Shown here: positions 21,560 to 31,522 of the stretch, piece after piece
How positions within the stretch are numbered: the stretch's first letter is position 1
Layout: every line of letters begins with the position of its first letter
Source: Welwitschia mirabilis
Lineage: Eukaryota > Gnetophyta > Gnetopsida > Welwitschiales
Reading direction: 5' to 3'
DNA: 37,522 bases
Assembly (NCBI GenBank): GCA_051453625.1
Contig: JBOZIK010000001.1
Location: 109,068,935 to 109,106,456 of the forward strand
The notes under the pieces: generated by a model
Database searches by the model: none
Told to the model about the DNA's origin: nothing
Seen by the model: the letters and a program-made list of their open reading frames with translations, nothing else
Position numbers and translations under genes: made by a program

Positions 21560-22010
21560 GAGAACCTTAGTATAGAAATAGTAAGTGTTACTTTGGAAAG
21601 TATACAAAAGAATTTAAAAAGATTTAACTAATATAGGAGCTAGTGTAAACATCATGCCTCTTCATACATGTAAAAGAATTAGGTTGAAAAATAGAGTGGA
21701 GCCTACATGAATCATCTTGAAATTAGAAAATACTTTAATTAAGAAGAGCTTGGGGATTATCAAGGACTTATTTATTTAAATAAAAGAATCTTTCTATCTA
21801 ATAAATGTGGTTATTATTAAAGTAAAACATGATAAAGATTATCTACTACTCTTAGGAAGAACCTTTTTTATAGTTGTTCATTATATCATTGACACATAGA
21901 CTAGGATGATAGAATGTCAAATAGGCAACAAGAAGTTTACCATTAAAGTTTTTAATGCTACTAAAAAAGAAATAAGAGAATAGTATAACTTAGAATAAGA
22001 ACTTAAACTG
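21560..22010 (+). pseudogene. Protease remnant of element D
   Basis: Retropepsin-like aspartic protease domain. The active-site region reads TNIGASVNIMPL (21627-21662), where the family has Asp-Leu-Gly-Ala-Ser. The catalytic Asp is Asn (AAT at 21630-21632, a G-to-A change). Following pieces are a YLINVVIIKVKHDKDY-like block (about 21797-21840), the LLGRTFFIVVHYIID block (about 21848-21895) and GNKKFTIKVFNAT-like residues (about 21920-21960). Multiple stops and frame changes make it inactive. Confidence 0.7.
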
Positions 22011-22192
22011 ACCTTATTTTTATAGCATTACCCAATTGAGGAGAGATTGATAATGTTACATGAACCAACTTTATATGATGATCTAACTAAAATACATTGT
22101 CTTGAGCATTAGGATAGGGAATTTTTTATTTTTTAGGAAATATAACATATTTACTCAATGAAAAATCTTTTTGAAGGATGCCATCTCTTGAT

Positions 22193-22218
22193 GTCATCCT
22201 CATGACATACCAAGATGC
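22193..22218 (+). repeat. Palindromic module upstream of RT in element D
   Basis: GTCATCC, 12-nt spacer, AAGATGC: the left arm is intact, the right arm decayed. The spacer TCATGACATACC resembles that of the best LTR copy (CCATGACATTTA). This copy lies inside the pol region, between the protease and the RT landmarks, and so lies outside the LTR, leader and 3' region. Confidence 0.55.
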
Positions 22219-22652
22219 TAGTTATTGAGAACATTTAGTACCCAAACTTGAAAATTTCAACTTAGAACTAAAAGGGTTACCAAAAGATTTGAAATATATT
22301 TTTCTATCCAACAATCTAAAGAAATATTTAATAATAAGTAATTTTATTACTTGTCAATAGGAATATAACTTGATCTCACTTTTGACTTCTAAGGAAGATG
22401 CTTTTTTTTGGATCTATAAAGACTTAGTTGCCATTCCTTGTTTCATAATTTAACACAAAATCTACCTCAGGGATAATGCTAAACTAGCTAAACAATCCTA
22501 ATGAAGGCTCAACATAGCCCTTAAGCATGTAGTTATAAATAAAATTATCAAACTTATAATGCTAGGATCATATATGCTATATCTGATAGTGAGTGAATTA
22601 GCCCTTTGATAGTAGTTTCAAAATAATGTGGAAAATGGAGAATGTGCATTAA

Positions 22653-23240
22653 TTTTTCAAAACTTAATAAGTTCACTAAAAAAGATTATTGTCCTTTATC
22701 CTTTCTTGATTAAGTACTTGTTAGAATCAAGGANNNNNNNNNNNNNNNNNNNNNNNNNNNNNNNNNNNNNNNNNNNNNNNNNNNNNNNNNNNNNNNNNNN
22801 NNNNNNNNNNNNNNNNNNNNNNNNNNNNNNNNNNNNNNNNNNNNNNNNNNNNNNNNNNNNNNNNNNNNNNNNNNNNNNNNNNNNNNNNNNNNNNNNNNNN
22901 NNNNNNNNNNNNNNNNNNNNNNNNNNNNNNNNNNNNNNNNNNNNNNNNNNNNNNNNNNNNNNNNNNNNNNNNNNNNNNNNNNNNNNNNNNNNNNNNNNNN
23001 NNNNNNNNNNNNNNNNNNNNNNNNNNNNNNNNNNNNNNNNNNNNNNNNNNNNNNNNNNNNNNNNNNNNNNNNNNNNNNNNNNNNNNNNNNNNNNNNNNNN
23101 NNNNNNNNATTATTGTCCTATATCCTTTCTTGATTAAGTACTTGTTAGAATCAAGGACATACCTAAAGTTAATAAGGTCACTAAAAAGGATTATTATCCT
23201 TTACCCTTTCTTGATTAAGTACTTGTTAGAATTCAAGGAC
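22653..23240 (+). repeat. 81-bp in-frame tandem repeat in RT, spanning a gap
   Basis: Copies are 22653-22733 (before the gap), 23109-23189 and 23190 to about 23240 (partial). The period is 81 bp, 27 codons, so the array preserved the frame when it arose. Each unit encodes a KDYYPLPFLD-like stretch that normally occurs once in RT. The 375-N gap (22734-23108) lies inside the array, so copy number is unknown. The repeat may be a real expansion, or a misassembly beside the gap for the first pair; the pair with no gap between them (23109 and 23190) argues for a real repeat. Confidence 0.7.
22734..23108. other. 375-N assembly gap
   Basis: No sequence. Both flanks are copies of the 81-bp repeat: 49 bp on each side (22685-22733 and 23109-23157) match with one mismatch. 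Confidence 0.9.
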
Positions 23241-23860
23241 ATGCCTACTATTATTTTATTAATGAGTATAGTGATTATAATCAAGTTTACATAACAAGTG
23301 AAGACCAAATAAAGATAACTCTTACCTCCTCCTTTAGAACTTTTACCTTTAGAAGAATGCCTTTTAAATTTTGTAATGCCCTTAGAACTTTCCAACTAGC
23401 AATTATAGTTATCTTTAATAACATGATAGAGGATTATATTGAAATATTTATGGATTAATTCTTCATCTTTTGTAAAAATTTTGAATAAATCATAAAAAGG
23501 TTAGAGAAAGTCTTAGATCAATGTATAAAGATTGGCCTATACTTGAACTAGGAAAAGAACTGCCTCTTTATCAACAAGTGCATTGTTTTAGATCACCACA
23601 TTTTTAATGAAGCTATTAAGAGAAACATTGCAAAATTTAATAGCATTAAAAAACTTAATCCTCCAAGTAATGTCAAATAAGTTAGATCATTCCTTGGTTA
23701 TACTAGTTTCTATCATCATTTTATTTAAGATTATACTAAGGTTTATAAACTCCTTTACCTATTACATGAAAAAGAAGCTAATTTTAATTAAAATAATTCA
23801 TATCAAATTACTTTTAATACACATTAAGGATAAAACTTATTTTAAACCTATTATCATGGG

Positions 23861-24290
23861 TTCTAATTGGATTAAAGATTTTGAACTTATATGTGATGCA
23901 AGCAACATTACTATGAGTGGGGTCTTAGCCAAAAATGTGAAAATGATCTAAAATCATAATCTACCCTTGTAAAACTTTGTCTAAGATCTAATCCAACTAT
24001 AATACTACTAAAATGGAGTCATAATATTTTATCTTGATCATATTAGACACTATCTTCTTTGGTTCTTATATTAATGTTTACATATATCATGTAGTCATAT
24101 GCTATCTTATGACTAAGAAAGATTCTAGTTCTAGACTTATTAAGTGGATCCTTCTCATGCAAGAATTCAATCTTATGATCATTGATAAGGCTAAAAAACA
24201 TAATAATATCCCAAATTACTTATTCCAACTCTTTTGTTCTCATGGTGAATTTCCCATAAATGACTTCTTTTTGGATGAATAACCATTTGT
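23861..24290 (+). pseudogene. RNase H remnant of element D
   Basis: RNase H degrades the RNA strand of the RNA-DNA hybrid. Visible blocks are FELICDASNITMSGVLAKN (about 23880-23936), with the first catalytic Asp in CDAS kept (TGT at 23892), and INVYIYHVVICYLMTKKDSS (about 24073-24132), where the family has a TDH box (here IYH, so that catalytic Asp is lost). Then follow RLIKWILLMQEFNLMIIDKA (24136-24195), HNNIPNYLFQLF (about 24199-24234) and FPINDFFLDE (about 24250-24280). The YASRTL-like middle part is too decayed to read. It runs into the pol linker before integrase. Confidence 0.75.
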
Positions 24291-25870
24291 TGTTGGACAA
24301 CTTTATTCCATCTCTTCTACTCATCCTACCCCTTGGTATACTGATATTATCAACTACTTTGTCATCAGGAAATTACCTTAGCATGGGAATGATAACCAAT
24401 GAAAATATTTTCTCTATAGGATTGATGACTATGAGTGGAATTAACTCCATTTTAATCAAAAGTGCAAACATCAAATCATGCATAAATTTTTACTTGAATG
24501 GAAAACCCTATAAATTCTTAACCTTTACCATGGTGGAATATGTTGGAGACACTTTAATGGTTAATAGACTTTAATAAAAATTTGTCACTCTAGATTTTAT
24601 TGGCCTACTCTTTTCAAAGACTCTTTTTACTTTGCTAGAAGGTGTAATACTTGTTAACATTATGATAGCCTAACTCGCTCTTAAGATATACCCCTTAAAC
24701 CTATGCTTGAGTGTGAATCTTTTGATTATTAGGGGATTAATTTTACAGGCCCTATCAAACTAAGAAATTCTTAACCTTTGTCATGATGGAATATGTCAGG
24801 GACACTTTAATGGTTAATAGACTTCAATAAAAATTTGTCACTCTAGTTTTTATTGTCCTACCCTTTTCAAAGACTCTTTTGACTTTGCTAGAAGGTGTGA
24901 TACTTGTTAACATTATGATAGCCTAACTTGCTCTTAAAATATGCCCCTTAAACCTATGCTTGAGTTTGAATTTTTTGATTATTAGGAGATTAACTTTATA
25001 AGCCCTATCAAACCACTTTCTCATAATAAGAACAACATCCTAGTGGCCATTGATTATGTTACAAATTAGGTTAAAGCTATCCCTACTACCAAGAATGCTA
25101 TATAAACTATTTGCAATTTTGTCTAAACTCATATCTATTAATGTTTTGGCTTTCCTAAAATCATCATTAGTGATTGAAAACTTATTTTATTAACCACCTT
25201 TTTTAAAAACTATTTTAATCCATTAGAATTGAACATAGAACTACTTATGATTATCATCTACAAACTAGTAATCAAGTCAAAAATATAAATAAGGAAATTA
25301 AAAAGATGCTCTAAAAATTAGTCTCTATCAATAAAAAAAACTTGATCTTCTAAACTTAGCAATGTCCTTTAGGCGTACTGCATTACTTGTAAAAACTATC
25401 AAGGTTTTTCACCTATGAACTTATGTATGAGAAGGTATATGTCTTGCCAGTTGATGTCTATTATAACTCCTATTAATCCATCCATCAACATAACCTTCTA
25501 AACTTGAATAAAAATATTAAGACTCAATTAGCCTAGCTTGATCATTTAGATGAAAAGCCTGTGCTATACATAGTTAACTCATTCATAAAGCTCAAGCCAA
25601 GTTTAAACATGATAAAAAAATTCTTAATGATCAATTTAAACCTAGTCAACTCATCCTTTTATATAATATCCAAGTACACCTTTTAATAACAAGTTAACAT
25701 ATAAATGGTTAGGTCCTTATCTTATAAAAAAAGTACATTTTAACGGCTTACTTAAAATCTCTGATTCAAGCATTAGGAAAATTTAAAAAGTCAAGGGATA
25801 AAGGTTGAATATTTATGAATCATTTATTAATCAAACCTTAAAAATGATAGAAGTACTTGTATTGGAATCC
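24291..25870 (+). pseudogene. Integrase remnant of element D with internal duplication
   Basis: A linker with THPTPWYTDIINYFVIRKLP (about 24322-24382) precedes the HHCC zinc-binding domain. The second copy of that domain shows CHDGIC..GHFNG (about 24779-24815) and FYCPTLFKDSFDFARRCDTC (about 24848-24910), so the zinc ligands are readable. The catalytic core follows: INFISP, with the first DDE Asp changed to Asn (24992-24994; also Asn in the first copy, 24739-24741); NNILVAIDYVTN (about 25030-25065); IIISD (about 25160) with the second Asp kept; and a segment where the third-position Glu appears as Lys (near 25280). The tail carries SPYL-like and TLKMIEVLVLE blocks (to about 25870). A 253-bp tandem duplication (24512-25017) shifts the frame. 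Confidence 0.8.
24512..25017 (+). repeat. 253-bp tandem duplication within integrase
   Basis: Copy 1 is 24512-24764 and copy 2 is 24765 to about 25017. Both start AAATTCTTAACCTTT and end at the GPIKP-coding block, and differ at roughly one base in fifteen, mostly transitions. The length (253) is not a multiple of three, so the duplication broke the pol frame. There is no gap inside, which argues against an assembly join. Confidence 0.85.
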
Positions 25871-28136
25871 CTTCTTAATGTAGAAGAGTTTTCTTCTATT
25901 ATTGTATAAATTCTTTCTTAAATGATTCCTTGGGTAGACATCATGTTATTATTTTAATGTCTTTAACTAGGCTTATGTATTACTTTATGAAGCTACCAAA
26001 ATGAGTAATCTTTTACTTAGGAATTTTAAATTAATAAGATTGGATTTACCCAATTTTAAGGCATTTGTATATCTATGAACTTTATTTAGAAGGAAGATGC
26101 CTTGTTTTTTTAATTATCTTTCAAAGGTATGAGTATTTAGTTATTTGCACATGCGCTTACTTGTTTTTCATTTTATTACATCATTTTTATCCTTATAAGT
26201 ACTTGTTCATGTGGTATTATTTTTATCTTTTCACTTCAAAAAAAGAAAAAAAGGAAAAATAAAAAGAAAAAGAAGAAGTATCTTTCATTTAGCTAAACTA
26301 TGATGTCCTTCCACAAGTGCACTAAGGCACATTTTCCAAAGAGGGATCTTTGGCAGTGTGATATGATAGCTATGAAAACTCCAGTATTAGGTTAATTGGC
26401 CATGTTGTATGGGTCCTTACACCTTTAAAAATGGTTATCCTCCCCTCATCATGGTAAAATAATTATCATTTAGAGGCTATGAAATCAGTAATTCTCTTAG
26501 TATCATCAAATGTATTACTCATTTTCTAAACTTATTTTTACATATAGTACTTCTACATGATCATTCTACCTTTTTGGATTTTGGTGTTATTTCGGTATGT
26601 AAGCTAGTGGGTTCATGTTTGATTAGCTTTTGATCTTATCATTCATTGTTTAATAACATTAGACATACTTAACATCATCATAATTAGTGCTTATTTAAAT
26701 GGTACTTCATGAGTTTTTACATACTATTATGCATTTTTAATTAGGTGATTTTATGATTTTTATTGAGGAAATTTGTTAAGTTAGCATTCAAGGTATGTAA
26801 ACAATTGTCTTTTTGTTCTTAGTTGTCCATTTTTACCTTTGTTTTTCTTTAATTATTTTATTAGTTTTTTTCAAAGTTATTTTATGCTTTTTCAACATAA
26901 TACTTTGGATCTAATCATTTCATAGTCTCTTGTGGATTTCACTCATATTTTTTATTCATAGAGGTTATTTTTATTTTAGTATTTTTTACAAGGTCATAAG
27001 AATACTTCCTCTTTTGATTTTTAGTTTCCTACTTTTACATGCTTACTAAGTGTAGTCACATATAATGAGTTCTTCTAAGCATTGCTTCTTTCTACTTAGT
27101 ACATTGTTATGGTCCCATCCTTTTCTCCTTGAGTTATTTTCGCATAAGTATCTTTTCATCATGATCATTAATTTTTAGAATGATTCTTCATTTTTAACCA
27201 TCTTTTTGATTTTCCAATGATCTTCTAGTGCTTGACTATTTTCTACCCTTACTTCTAAGACTTTTTTATCCTTTCTTGTTTTTCAAAAATTTTCTTTGAT
27301 AAGCGTAATCCCACATTTGTTGTTTTCATGATAAAAAGGATGATAGTAGTCTTTTTAACTCTATTAAAATCTAGGACATCTTAAGTCACCTGTGAAGGGG
27401 GTAGGTCAAATTTTTAAGCTACTTTTGAGATATTAAGCAAAATTTTCAATTTTAAAGGATCATCTTTAAGCTTTCATGATACATGCTATTTATTAGATTA
27501 TTTGGATATGATTTAATATTACTTATATAAATTTTTCATCATGAAAATTATCTAGCAAGATCACAGTAGCACAATTATAGAGTTTTATTATGGGTATGAT
27601 TCAAAAAAATTATAATATCATGGACAAGGAAATTAATGTTATGATTATTCTTTATACTACAACTCTTGTAGATTATTCTTTTAAACTCTCTGATTCATTC
27701 ATACACCTGATTTTTAGTTACTACTATGTTAATTATACATGCATATCATCATTTTATGGATTGTCATTATTACTCTTGATGATAATTATTATGTATAACA
27801 TTCAATCATTATCTTATGATGTGTTAAATGTTTCAAGTAAGAGGCTAATGAAGCTTTTAGTACTTGAACTATTCTGATAATCATGTTTTAGGCTTTTGAT
27901 TTTTATTTTGATTTTAAAAGTATTATTATCTCCATTCTTATCCACATAATAGGTAAGACAGCATATCTATTATACATCCTAATCAGGTATTATATCAGTT
28001 AGATGGTCTTTGATGTTTATTCCTACATGGTAAATGTTCTTGAACTTAACTAAATTTTTTCCTACTTGTTGCTTATATTAATCAAATTAACTTATAATAT
28101 GATTGATTATTTACTTTATCAATGACTGACAAGGCT
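25871..28136 (+). mobile_element. 3' noncoding region of element D
   Basis: About 2.3 kb with no coding signal and no env-like frame that I recognise. It includes an A-rich run (about 26225-26275) and blocks shared with A and B, such as 'gtgatatgatagctatgaaaa' near 26355. A decayed palindromic module (CTTATCC / GGTAAGA, 8-nt spacer) lies at 27937-27958. Confidence 0.65.
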
Positions 28137-28149
28137 AAGAAAAGGGTTA
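28137..28149 (+). other. Polypurine tract of element D
   Basis: AAGAAAAGGGTTA touches the TGTTG start of the 3' LTR and is preceded by GACTGACAAGGC, as in element B (12456-12467). It is the expected plus-strand primer site. Confidence 0.7.
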
Positions 28150-29403
28150 TGTTGCAATGCCAAGTTGTAGGATTTTGATGGGATATTTTGAGTATTTTTA
28201 TAGAACATTTATACACATTTAAATGTAATTCTGATAATTATGAAGAATTGATGGGATAATCACTGAAACATGTAATTCTTGGCATATTTAAAGGCATATT
28301 AGACATATTTTTATGCTTTTTATCTTAAAGGAAAGGTCAATAAGGTAAAAGACTAATTTCTATTAAGCTAAAAAGAAAAAGAAACCTGTCATTTCCTTTG
28401 TCATATTCATGATAGTCAAGATGATAGTACTACTAAAATGAACTAAAGCTATGGAGTTGACTATGGGGATTGAATTTAATAACTCACATTTTGTTTTAGA
28501 GTATCATTTTAAGTGTTGTTCTCATAATAGAGTGGATGAAAACTATTTTGTATACATGAAAGAAATTATGTTTTTAATAGGGTCATGTGGCCCACATGGG
28601 TTGCTAGGGTTTCTTCTCTAAATTTTAGGGTTTTACTGATAGAACTTCAGTGAAAATATAAAAACCCATTTTTTTCTTTACTTCCATTTCCATTTTTATA
28701 CTAGGTATTCTTGTAATAAAATATTAAAGAATAAGAGATCCATTCATTAGATATAGAAAAAATATTTCCTTTGTATTAGGCTGAGTATCCTCCATTAAGA
28801 TGTTGCTACTTTATTGTAAGTTGATGTTGAATTAATGATTAATTTAAGAACTCTTTTCATTTTTATTGTGTAAACATTTGCTATGGTTTAAGATGATTAT
28901 GATTTGATAACAGCTTCAAAATTTATCTAGATCATAAGGGTAATCTTTATTAAGGCTAACATTATTAGTTTAGATCTTATATTGCATATCATTCTGTTCT
29001 ATTCCATATTTGCATTTATTTAGATTTTGTTTAGTATATCTTATAGATTATATTGGTTAGGAATAAGTGATAACTCTTCTGAATTGATCTAAGTTATAAG
29101 GGTTGGTCTTTGTAATAGGAGGATTTGAAGTCAATTAAACTCATTATACTTGTATTTCATCCAATTGCATTTCATCATCATTCATATTGCATTACATATG
29201 CATTGTTATTTATGTTTATTTACTAAAGAAAAAAGACTAAAATATATTATAAAATCAATTGTCTAAATTCTAGTCTAGTGTCTTTAATGGATTACGACAT
29301 TCAAATTGAGTCCTATCTATACTAATGTGTGTTTTTCTACAAGTATTATGATTTACAAGTTTTGTATAAGGAATTAAAGATTGAACAAATTCACTCCATA
29401 ACA
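28150..29403 (+). mobile_element. 3' LTR of element D
   Basis: 1254 bp, gap-free, starting TGTTGC and ending CCATAACA. TATA-like TATAAAAA lies at 28657-28664. Palindromic modules lie at 28400-28425 (GTCATAT / AGATGAT) and 28515-28540 (GTTGTTC / GGATGAA), 115 bp apart. This is the best reference for repairing the gapped 5' LTR. AGCA follows at 29404. Confidence 0.8.
28400..28540 (+). repeat. Two palindromic modules in the element D 3' LTR
   Basis: Both have 12-nt spacers and the decayed arms given for the LTR. The second is preceded by the half copy ATCATTTTAAGT. A third copy, expected about 100 bp further on, is not recognisable. Confidence 0.6.
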
Positions 29404-30570
29404 AGCATTATATTGGAAATAAACATTTTTACATCTAAGTGAAAACACTTTTTAAGATTATACAAAGTCAAAAAAAAGTAGGATATACCAAAATGGATGT
29501 ATCATGCATTCAAATCATACAAAGTACAAAGTATAGGCCAAGTTGATTATAATAATTATAACTTTCAAAGTCACACAAAAATCAAAGTAATAATAAAGAT
29601 AAAAAAATAAAAACTTATGCAAAAGAAAGAAAAGCTACATGTACAATACTATAAAGATAAATAACCTTAAACTCTAGTTACTTATTTATGAAATGAGAAT
29701 TAACCTTCCAATCCTAAATGCTTTCTTATCAATGGCACTAAAGCATTAATCTCTTAGACATGCATCAATGAAATATAACTTCATATATTACTTAAATCTA
29801 TAATCTTATCACATAACATACAATAGTAGAGTATGCCATCCAAATGTCATAAACTGATAAAGTAAATAAACAAACATTAAAAATTAATTTATTAAAGAAA
29901 AGGCAAATCAATTTTGATATTTTGAATAATTTAATAATAAAATTAGTAATGAAAACAATGAAATGATGGAAATAAAATGTAATGAACATGAACATGAAAT
30001 TCCTAAAGGGGATGAATAAGAATAGTAATAAATAAAACAAACATCTATCCTTTAATGAAATTAATAATCTTTCCAAATGAAAAATATATCCAAGAAAAAT
30101 TGCAAAATAGAAAAATAATTAGTTCATAAGATTTATAGTAGTTCAATAATGTGCCTACTTCACTTTTTAAGGAGAGACAATGATGTTATCTTCCCTAGTT
30201 TCCTTATCATTATTGAACTAATGATTTTCTAGATAATCATCAAACTCTTATGCAATAGTGATGATTTTCTAGGATTATCATTAATATTTCACACTTAGAG
30301 TCTTTCAAAGGCTTAGACTTAGCCACAAAAAAAGATATGTCAAACTATGCCTTAAGCATGGATGAAATATTATAGGATATAAACATAATGATCACATAAG
30401 GTAGGATCACAAATTATATAGAGATCACCAAAGATTGGTTGAACCTCACTTCAAAGAATCATATATGTGTGTAACCCTAACAAAACATGTTTTAGCTCTT
30501 TTAAAAAGAAGGAAAAAATAGAAACCCTAAATAATGATTCCAATACATGGTAATTTGATATTTTAAATAA
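29404..30570. other. Unassigned AT-rich DNA, possibly the rest of element C
   Basis: If D inserted into C, this stretch should be the leader and 5' LTR of C in reverse. I found no clear PBS or LTR terminus on the minus strand. Long A-rich runs and short open stretches without recognisable motifs are all that is visible. Confidence 0.3.
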
Positions 30571-30572
30571 AT

Positions 30573-30758
30573 TTATGTTTCTAACATGATTAAATGACTT
30601 ACCAGAAGAGAATAGCTATTGAAAAGCACTATGAATTTTCCTATAGCGGACCATTTTTTTAATAGTTTAAATAGAGGATGTTTGCCTTTAAAATAAGATA
30701 TGTCCTCACTTCTAGAAGGTAGACTTTCATCCTTAAAGTAGTGCAATGTCATATCCAC
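30573..30758 (-). pseudogene. Possible short coding remnant, unrecognised
   Basis: A 61-codon open stretch on the minus strand has a mixed composition unlike the surrounding low-complexity translations, with KDESLPSRSEDISYFKG and LFKLLKKWSAIGKF as its most protein-like parts. Within it, near 30600, the minus strand reads CTG followed by GTAAGT, a good 5' splice-donor match, so it could be an exon remnant of a host gene or another transposon. No family is recognised and no partner exon was found. Chance cannot be excluded. Confidence 0.25.
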
Positions 30759-31017
30759 TTTTTTACTTTTCTTATAAAATTTACAAGTTTATGTTTAACG
30801 AGATATTTAGAAAATATTAAATTACTTGAAACTCCCAATTGCTATAAATGTTATGTTTTTGAAATGTAATCTTATTGAATTGTAATATGAGTACCTTTTG
30901 ATGAAATGCTTGTATTCAATTTTCATATGCTCTTGTGGTGAAAATGATTTCTTTTAATTACTTATGCAATTATGCTAATTGAATGTGTATTGTGGAGATA
31001 TGTTATTTATCATTTTT

Positions 31018-31200
31018 CCTCATTATTAAATGTGAAGCATAATCTTTATTATATTATTAAAAGCACCCAGTGGTTAGGCAATCTTTTATGAAATGTTATG
31101 TAACCATCTCTTAATCATTGCCTCATTATTAAATGTGAAGCATCATCTTTATTATATCATTTTTCCTCATTATTAAATGTCAAGAATCATCTTTATTATA
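31018..31200 (+). repeat. Three copies of a short repeat unit
   Basis: A unit of about 36 bp (CCTCATTATTAAATGTGAAG, then a CATCATCTTTATTATAT-like part) starts at about 31018, 31131 and 31165. The second and third are adjacent; the first is separated by about 75 bp of other sequence. Confidence 0.7.
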
Positions 31201-31522
31201 TTCTTGAGTTTCATCACCTCACTCATGTTCTATCACTTTAAATAGAGTTCTTCCTTTCTTGAGTCTAATTTTTAGTCTTTTAAAAACAATATTACCATGA
31301 AATCTTTGGAGCTTAGGAGGATTAGGAGCTCTAAAACACTTGGAAGATCTCCAAACATCGAACTTGTGATATGGTTCATTATTTTTATGCTTTCTTGTTG
31401 GTCCTTTCTTATGTAATTTCTACTGAAATCATCATGTTTGTGTATGGTTTTATTTTCTTGTATTTTCTTAATGGTCCTTTCATATTCATTTGTTTATTGA
31501 GATCGATGCGTATGTATTTCCT

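Larger units (their letters stand above)
22225..23860 (+). pseudogene. Reverse transcriptase remnant of element D
   Basis: In order: LELKGLPKDLKYIFL (about 22264-22308), CFI..HKIYLRDNAKLAKQS (about 22440-22500), LNIALKHVVINKIIKL (about 22508-22556) and DYCPLSFLD (about 22684). A 375-N gap follows (22734-23108), then NEYSDYNQVYITSEDQIKIT (about 23262-23320), FRRMPFKFCNALRTFQLA (about 23347-23400) and the catalytic box FMD-stop-F (23447-23461), where the second Asp is lost. The first catalytic Asp, normally before the GYSGYNQ-like block, is Asn. Around the gap an 81-bp unit is repeated in frame, at least three copies. The thumb/connection region contains ALKNLILQVMSNKLDHS near 23643, matching the family's SVKGVRSFLGH block in position. 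Non-functional. Confidence 0.8.
17397..29403 (+). mobile_element. Element D: near-complete Athila/Tat-like gypsy element
   Basis: About 12 kb including 1058 Ns, with 5' LTR, PBS, leader, gag, PR, RT, RNase H, IN, long 3' region, polypurine tract and 3' LTR in the canonical Ty3/gypsy order. Its flanks share AGCA (17393-17396 before, 29404-29407 after), perhaps AGCAT with one T lost, consistent with a target duplication in element C. All genes are broken by stops, frameshifts and internal duplications. No env-like frame is recognisable after IN. Confidence 0.85.

Noticed and set aside
25871-28136. Env-like gene of an Athila element
   Set aside because: No frame longer than about 95 codons and no signal peptide or transmembrane pattern that is shared with the homologous regions of A and B.
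29798-30076. 92-codon hydrophobic minus-strand frame
   Set aside because: Phe/Leu/Ile/Tyr-rich translation of A-rich plus strand, with no motif or family resemblance.
31018-31200. CRISPR-like array
   Set aside because: Only three irregularly spaced copies, two of them directly adjacent without a spacer, in plant DNA. An ordinary short tandem repeat.
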